DNA of 17,654 bases. Origin: an uncultured Clostridium sp. Lineage in GTDB: Bacteria > Bacillota > Clostridia > TANB77 > CAG-508. Positions 15,686 through 17,654 of this stretch are shown here, one piece after another (the first letter of the stretch is position 1; every line of letters begins with the position of its first letter). The translations under genes were made by a program, and so were the position numbers. The notes beneath the pieces were generated by a model, which was not told the DNA's origin, did no database searches, and was given only the letters and a program-made list of their open reading frames with translations. The stretch spans positions 1-17,654 of the forward strand of contig CAMMLF010000017.1 in assembly GCA_946497585.1 (NCBI GenBank), read 5' to 3'.

Positions 15686-15877
15686 ATGGTAAAACAAACG
15701 ATAAACATACCAAACGGCTGGACTTACTTTATTCATGGTACAAATTCGGCTAAGTGGAAAGATAATTTAAACATTTTAGATAGCTTTACTACAGATTCAG
15801 AATTATCATGTATTACTGAAGATGAGGCTAGAGAAGAAATGAAAAATCGGAATCAGTACAACAAAAGACTATTCTAA
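15686..15877 (+). CDS. N-terminal fragment of the frameshifted gene (63 residues)
   Basis: ATG 15686 has ATGGAGGGG eight bases upstream and a promoter directly before it, so this is the true start of the gene. The last eleven residues (NRNQYNKRLF region) are out-of-frame sequence read after the extra base. As it stands the product would be a 63-residue soluble peptide with the HGT motif at residues 17-19. Confidence 0.6.
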   Translation: MVKQTINIPNGWTYFIHGTNSAKWKDNLNILDSFTTDSELSCITEDEAREEMKNRNQYNKRLF

Positions 15878-16052
15878 CGGAAAAGGAAAGCCATTTGAAA
15901 TAAGATGCATTATATATAGAGATTGTGTAAGACATGCAGATAGTTTCAATTTAAAGTCTAGACTATCTCAAAAAGAAATAGATAGAATTTCAAAATATCA
16001 TTTCAAAAATATTTTCTTCGGAAGACATGAATGTGTACCTAAAAAAACTAGA

Positions 16053-16754
16053 ATGAGAAAAATTGCTACATCAGAAATAAACGAATTAACAGGAGAGGAA
16101 AAGAAAATATTTTGGTTTGTACCAGAAGAATTTTATGATAGATATTTAGAAGATTGTGAGAAATATCCGGACAGACAAGTAGAAATCCAAGCAAAAGAAC
16201 CTGCTTTAAAATCATGGGACTTGAGAGGATATAACTTAGAACCAGAAGAAATAGGAAAACCAGAAGATTATAATGCCGTTGAAGAAATAAATAAATATTA
16301 TCAGGATGTACATGATACTAGTGCAATTACAAAATTAGAAAATCAAGAAATGGTTAGTAAAATATTGATGAGCCAAGGAATTGACCCCAATGCACATATA
16401 AATATATACTTAACAAAACAGATAGATAAAGAAGATGGCAAAGAGCTATATCAGCTAGTAATGAGAGATAGAAAAGGTAATATAAAACCAGTAAAACTTC
16501 CTGTTAGTGATGGTGAGAAAAAAGTAGTAACAAATAGAACACCTATGACAAAAGATGAAAATGGCAATATTATATACTCTACAGGAATAGAAAGAAAATC
16601 TCCTTTAAGTTGGAAATTACAAGATGGAACAGAAATTAATGTTTTATCAGAAAACGGAAAGCTTCAAATAGGAAAGACTTTTAGGGGAATGTCAAGTGTA
16701 TTAGAATCAAAAGCTTTAATGAATAGAGAAGTAGATAACTATCAAGACAAATAA
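16053..16754 (+). CDS. C-terminal part of the frameshifted gene (233-residue ORF)
   Basis: The ORF from ATG 16053 has no ribosome binding site upstream (CCTAAAAAAACTAGA), and its frame is already coding for about 70 codons before this ATG, so it is probably not a separate gene. It is soluble, Glu/Lys/Asp-rich, with no signal peptide or helix. It contains an acidic segment (EEFYDRYLEDCEKYPD) and a beta-type region (NINIYLTK-like, ELYQLVMRDRKGNIKPVKLP). The end (RGMSSVLESKALMNREVDNYQDK region) is charged. No family is recognised. Confidence 0.6.
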   Translation: MRKIATSEINELTGEEKKIFWFVPEEFYDRYLEDCEKYPDRQVEIQAKEPALKSWDLRGYNLEPEEIGKPEDYNAVEEINKYYQDVHDTSAITKLENQEMVSKILMSQGIDPNAHINIYLTKQIDKEDGKELYQLVMRDRKGNIKPVKLPVSDGEKKVVTNRTPMTKDENGNIIYSTGIERKSPLSWKLQDGTEINVLSENGKLQIGKTFRGMSSVLESKALMNREVDNYQDK

Positions 16755-16766
16755 AAAGTACCAGAG

Positions 16767-16790
16767 AAAATTCTTGGACGTGGAATTTTT
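16767..16790 (+). terminator. Weak possible terminator after the frameshifted gene
   Basis: AAAATTC (16767-16773) pairs with GAATTTT (16783-16789), nine-base loop, with a T-run as part of the descending arm. Only one G-C pair supports it. Confidence 0.35.
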
Positions 16791-16828
16791 GCTAGTATTT
16801 TAATAAATTTTAAACAAGTATACATAAC

Positions 16829-16857
16829 TTTACAAAATTAATATAATGTGATAAAAT
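16829..16857 (+). promoter_or_regulatory. Candidate sigma-A promoter (plus strand) facing the small minus-strand gene
   Basis: TTTACA at 16829-16834, a 17-base spacer, and TAAAAT at 16852-16857 with an extended TGA before it. No plus-strand gene follows. Confidence 0.35.
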
Positions 16858-16861
16858 AGTA

Positions 16862-16890
16862 TTGACATCATTTCAATTCAATGTTACAAT
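16862..16890 (+). promoter_or_regulatory. Near-consensus promoter (plus strand) for a possible antisense RNA
   Basis: TTGACA at 16862-16867, a 17-base spacer, and TACAAT at 16885-16890 with an extended TG. The transcript would start near 16897 and run into the 3' end of the minus-strand 65-residue gene. No plus-strand ORF with a ribosome binding site lies downstream. A further TTGAAA-17-TAAAAT match (16920-16948) has the same direction. Confidence 0.5.
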
Positions 16891-16944
16891 ATCTTTACAA
16901 AAAAGTTACAGAAATGTAGTTGAAAAAGCAAAAGAAGACTGTTA

Positions 16945-16978
16945 AAATTATATAAAAGAATAAGAGCCGAAGCTCTTA
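16945..16978 (-). terminator. Rho-independent terminator of the 65-residue gene (minus strand)
   Basis: On the minus strand TAAGAGC, a TTCG loop and GCTCTTA are followed by TTCTTTTATATAATTTT. The UUCG tetraloop is a very stable RNA hairpin cap. It lies five bases beyond the stop codon. Confidence 0.8.
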
Positions 16979-16982
16979 CTCA

Positions 16983-17180
16983 TTAGTCGTTTTTTGTGGA
17001 GGTTGTGCTATGCACATCTTCACTTTTTTTATGTATCGGCACAATAGACAATTTAGCTTCAAATCCTTCATTCAGTTTAGCTGAACCAGAAGATTTTAAC
17101 TGTTTTATAAAGTCTTTGGCCTTATCTAACAAGCAGCAGATTGCGAAGATGAGGGCTATAACCCCTAGGAGTATTTCCAT
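16983..17180 (-). CDS. Small single-pass membrane peptide (65 residues), candidate type I toxin or holin-like
   Basis: On the minus strand ATG (17180-17178) has AAGGAGGTGG six bases upstream, an excellent ribosome binding site. The product starts with a hydrophobic helix (residues 2-18, EILLGVIALIFAICCLL). A basic stretch follows (DKAKDFIKQLK), then a polar tail (about 30-65) rich in Lys, Ser, Glu and Thr. An N-terminal helix with a charged tail is the layout of small membrane toxins such as TxpA and BsrG and of some holin-like peptides, though 65 residues is longer than most. The gene has its own promoter, folded leader and terminator, so it is expressed alone. The plus strand carries a 79-codon open frame over the same bases that lacks any ribosome binding site; the minus-strand reading is the real one. 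Toxicity is inference. Confidence 0.78.
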   Translation of the reverse strand: MEILLGVIALIFAICCLLDKAKDFIKQLKSSGSAKLNEGFEAKLSIVPIHKKSEDVHSTTSTKND

Positions 17181-17188
17181 AATTCCAC

Positions 17189-17300
17189 CTCCTTCTTTTG
17201 TTTTTTATGCCTCTAACTATTCTGCGAAGAGTTAGGTGCATAAACTAATAGTTGAAATGCAAAGAAGTCAATTACTAATCTATGCACCCAACCGAAGGAG
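17189..17300 (-). promoter_or_regulatory. Folded leader with complementarity to the ribosome binding site (minus strand)
   Basis: In the minus-strand transcript, CUCCUUC near the 5' end (17300-17294) is exactly complementary to GAAGGAG of the ribosome binding site (17195-17189). Between them lies a long imperfect inverted repeat (17231-17242 with 17281-17292, one G-U, continuing inward with mismatches to 17255/17268). A second stem (17213-17222 with 17226-17235, one mismatch) overlaps its base, so the two cannot form fully together. The leader could hide or expose the ribosome binding site. Confidence 0.6.
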
Positions 17301-17312
17301 CTTATTAAACGA

Positions 17313-17340
17313 TTGAAAAAAGTATATCAAATTGTAATAT
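17313..17340 (+). promoter_or_regulatory. Possible divergent plus-strand promoter
   Basis: TTGAAA at 17313-17318, a 16-base spacer, and TAATAT at 17335-17340. It overlaps the minus-strand promoter and could serve the gene that begins beyond the right edge, more than 300 bases away. AT-rich sequence makes chance matches likely. Confidence 0.3.
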
Positions 17341-17350
17341 AGCATGTCAA
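17321..17350 (-). promoter_or_regulatory. Sigma-A-type promoter for the 65-residue gene (minus strand)
   Basis: Read on the minus strand: TTGACA (17350-17345), an 18-base spacer, then TATACT (17326-17321) with an extended TGA before it. The start would be near 17314, giving a leader of about 134 bases. Confidence 0.65.
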
Positions 17351-17599
17351 TATTTATCCGACATAATTCAGCATAATCTATTAATAGAGTATAATACTAG
17401 ATAAATATTTATCACCTTTATTTACAAAACAATTACATAAATAGTATATAAAATTTTTTAATGCAGTTTATAATTTTTTTAATGCAGTTTTAATGCAGAT
17501 ATTTTGCTACTTAATAAAAAATAATAAAAGATAATAACTTTTTGAGATTTTCAAAAAAGCTCTGAAAGTATTGAAATTACCGAATAAAGTAAGATAATA
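17351..17599. other. AT-rich non-coding stretch at the right edge
   Basis: No ORF with a ribosome binding site is seen on either strand. It contains a 14-bp palindrome GATAAATATTTATC (17400-17413), whose half AATATTTATC also occurs at 17349-17358, and a TATAAT at 17390-17395 without a convincing -35. The TTTTAATGCAG repeats are listed separately. Confidence 0.5.
17456..17498 (+). repeat. Three phased direct repeats of TTTTAATGCAG
   Basis: Exact 11-base copies start at 17456, 17477 and 17488. The spacings of 21 and 11 bases equal about two and one helical turns, so the three copies face the same side of the DNA, as expected for cooperative protein-binding sites. Confidence 0.7.
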
Positions 17600-17635
17600 A
17601 AAAATAATGAAACCTAATAAAGTTTCATTATTTTT
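17600..17635. terminator. Terminator-like hairpin, possible attenuator for the gene beyond the right edge
   Basis: AAAAATAATGAAAC (17600-17613) is exactly complementary to 17622-17635, eight-base loop, with a T-run on the plus strand and TTTTTT on the minus strand, so it could stop transcription either way. TTTGGAGG (about 17643-17650), a ribosome binding site for a plus-strand gene starting just outside the window, lies about ten bases further on. Confidence 0.65.
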
Positions 17636-17654
17636 CTATATTTTGGAGGCGACA

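Larger units (their letters stand above)
15686..16754 (+). pseudogene. Single frameshifted gene: HGT-motif protein of about 355 residues if restored
   Basis: The first part (15686-15877) and the second (16053-16754) are in different frames, but the second frame is open back to 15843 with sensible protein sequence (KIGISTTKDYS...). Removing one base in the A5 run at 15842-15846, or the A4 run at 15863-15866, joins them into one reading frame: ...DEAREEMKIGISTTKDYS... The restored N-terminus has YFIHGTN (His17-Gly18-Thr19), and STT follows about 40 residues later, then PFEIRCII. HGT and a later ST pair recall the NAD-binding core of ADP-ribosyltransferases and RNA 2'-phosphotransferases. The last two thirds are charged and unrecognised. 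Promoter and ribosome binding site are good, so the break is recent or a sequencing error. The ART link is a weak inference. Confidence 0.7.

Noticed and set aside
16996..17235. 79-codon plus-strand open frame over the 65-residue minus-strand gene
   Set aside because: It has no ribosome binding site, runs through the leader structure of the opposite gene, and its sequence is a reverse-complement shadow; the minus-strand gene has AAGGAGGTGG and a terminator.
1..17654. CRISPR arrays, tRNA or rRNA genes, insertion sequences with transposase, integrase or relaxase genes
   Set aside because: None seen: no regular repeat-spacer pattern, no tRNA-like cloverleaf and no recognisable transposase or recombinase motifs in any credible ORF.

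Overview
This is an AT-rich window (about 28% G+C in the coding stretch I hand-counted). It has strong AGGAGG-type ribosome binding sites, sigma-A-like promoters, hairpin-plus-T terminators, and secreted or membrane proteins with Gram-positive signal peptides and no outer-membrane parts. I infer an uncultured, low-GC Firmicute, probably a gut Clostridia member; the species cannot be named from the sequence.

Region 1 (1-13592) is one long plus-strand operon, entered at its left edge and closed by an intrinsic terminator at 13550-13592. Every complete product carries a signal peptide or membrane anchor. In order they are: the tail of a membrane protein; an anchored extracytoplasmic protein; an NlpC/P60-type cell-wall hydrolase; two paralogous polytopic proteins of VirB6/TrbL type; a large single-pass protein ending in a degenerate M23-like beta domain; and three small single-pass proteins, two of them clearly alike, resembling VirB8/TcpC (NTF2-fold) subunits. 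Together they look like the wall-spanning and channel half of a Gram-positive type IV secretion or conjugation machine. The ATPases (VirB4/VirD4), relaxase and integrase are not in view. The most unusual part is the first VirB6-like protein, which has a complete-looking alpha/beta-hydrolase domain fused to its outward-facing N-terminus; its paralogue has an unrelated helical domain at the same place.

Region 2 (13593-15035) holds a non-coding stretch rich in inverted repeats and then a D-Ala-D-Ala carboxypeptidase (DacF/PBP5 type). Region 3 (15036-15640) is a self-contained expression cassette for a 123-residue, four-helix membrane protein: strong promoter, gene and structured terminator. Its G+C is about 44%, and the cassette is flanked by a 12-bp direct repeat, so it looks imported.

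Region 4 (15640-16790) is a gene broken by a single-base frameshift in or near an A-run. The restored protein would be about 355 residues with an HGT motif reminiscent of ADP-ribosyltransferases. Region 5 (16800-17350) holds a minus-strand 65-residue membrane peptide gene with its own promoter, a folded leader that can pair with its ribosome binding site, a UUCG-loop terminator, and good promoters firing against its 3' end; this resembles a type I toxin-antitoxin module. The right edge (17350-17654) is AT-rich and non-coding, with three phased TTTTAATGCAG repeats and a terminator-like hairpin just before a ribosome binding site for a gene that starts outside the window.
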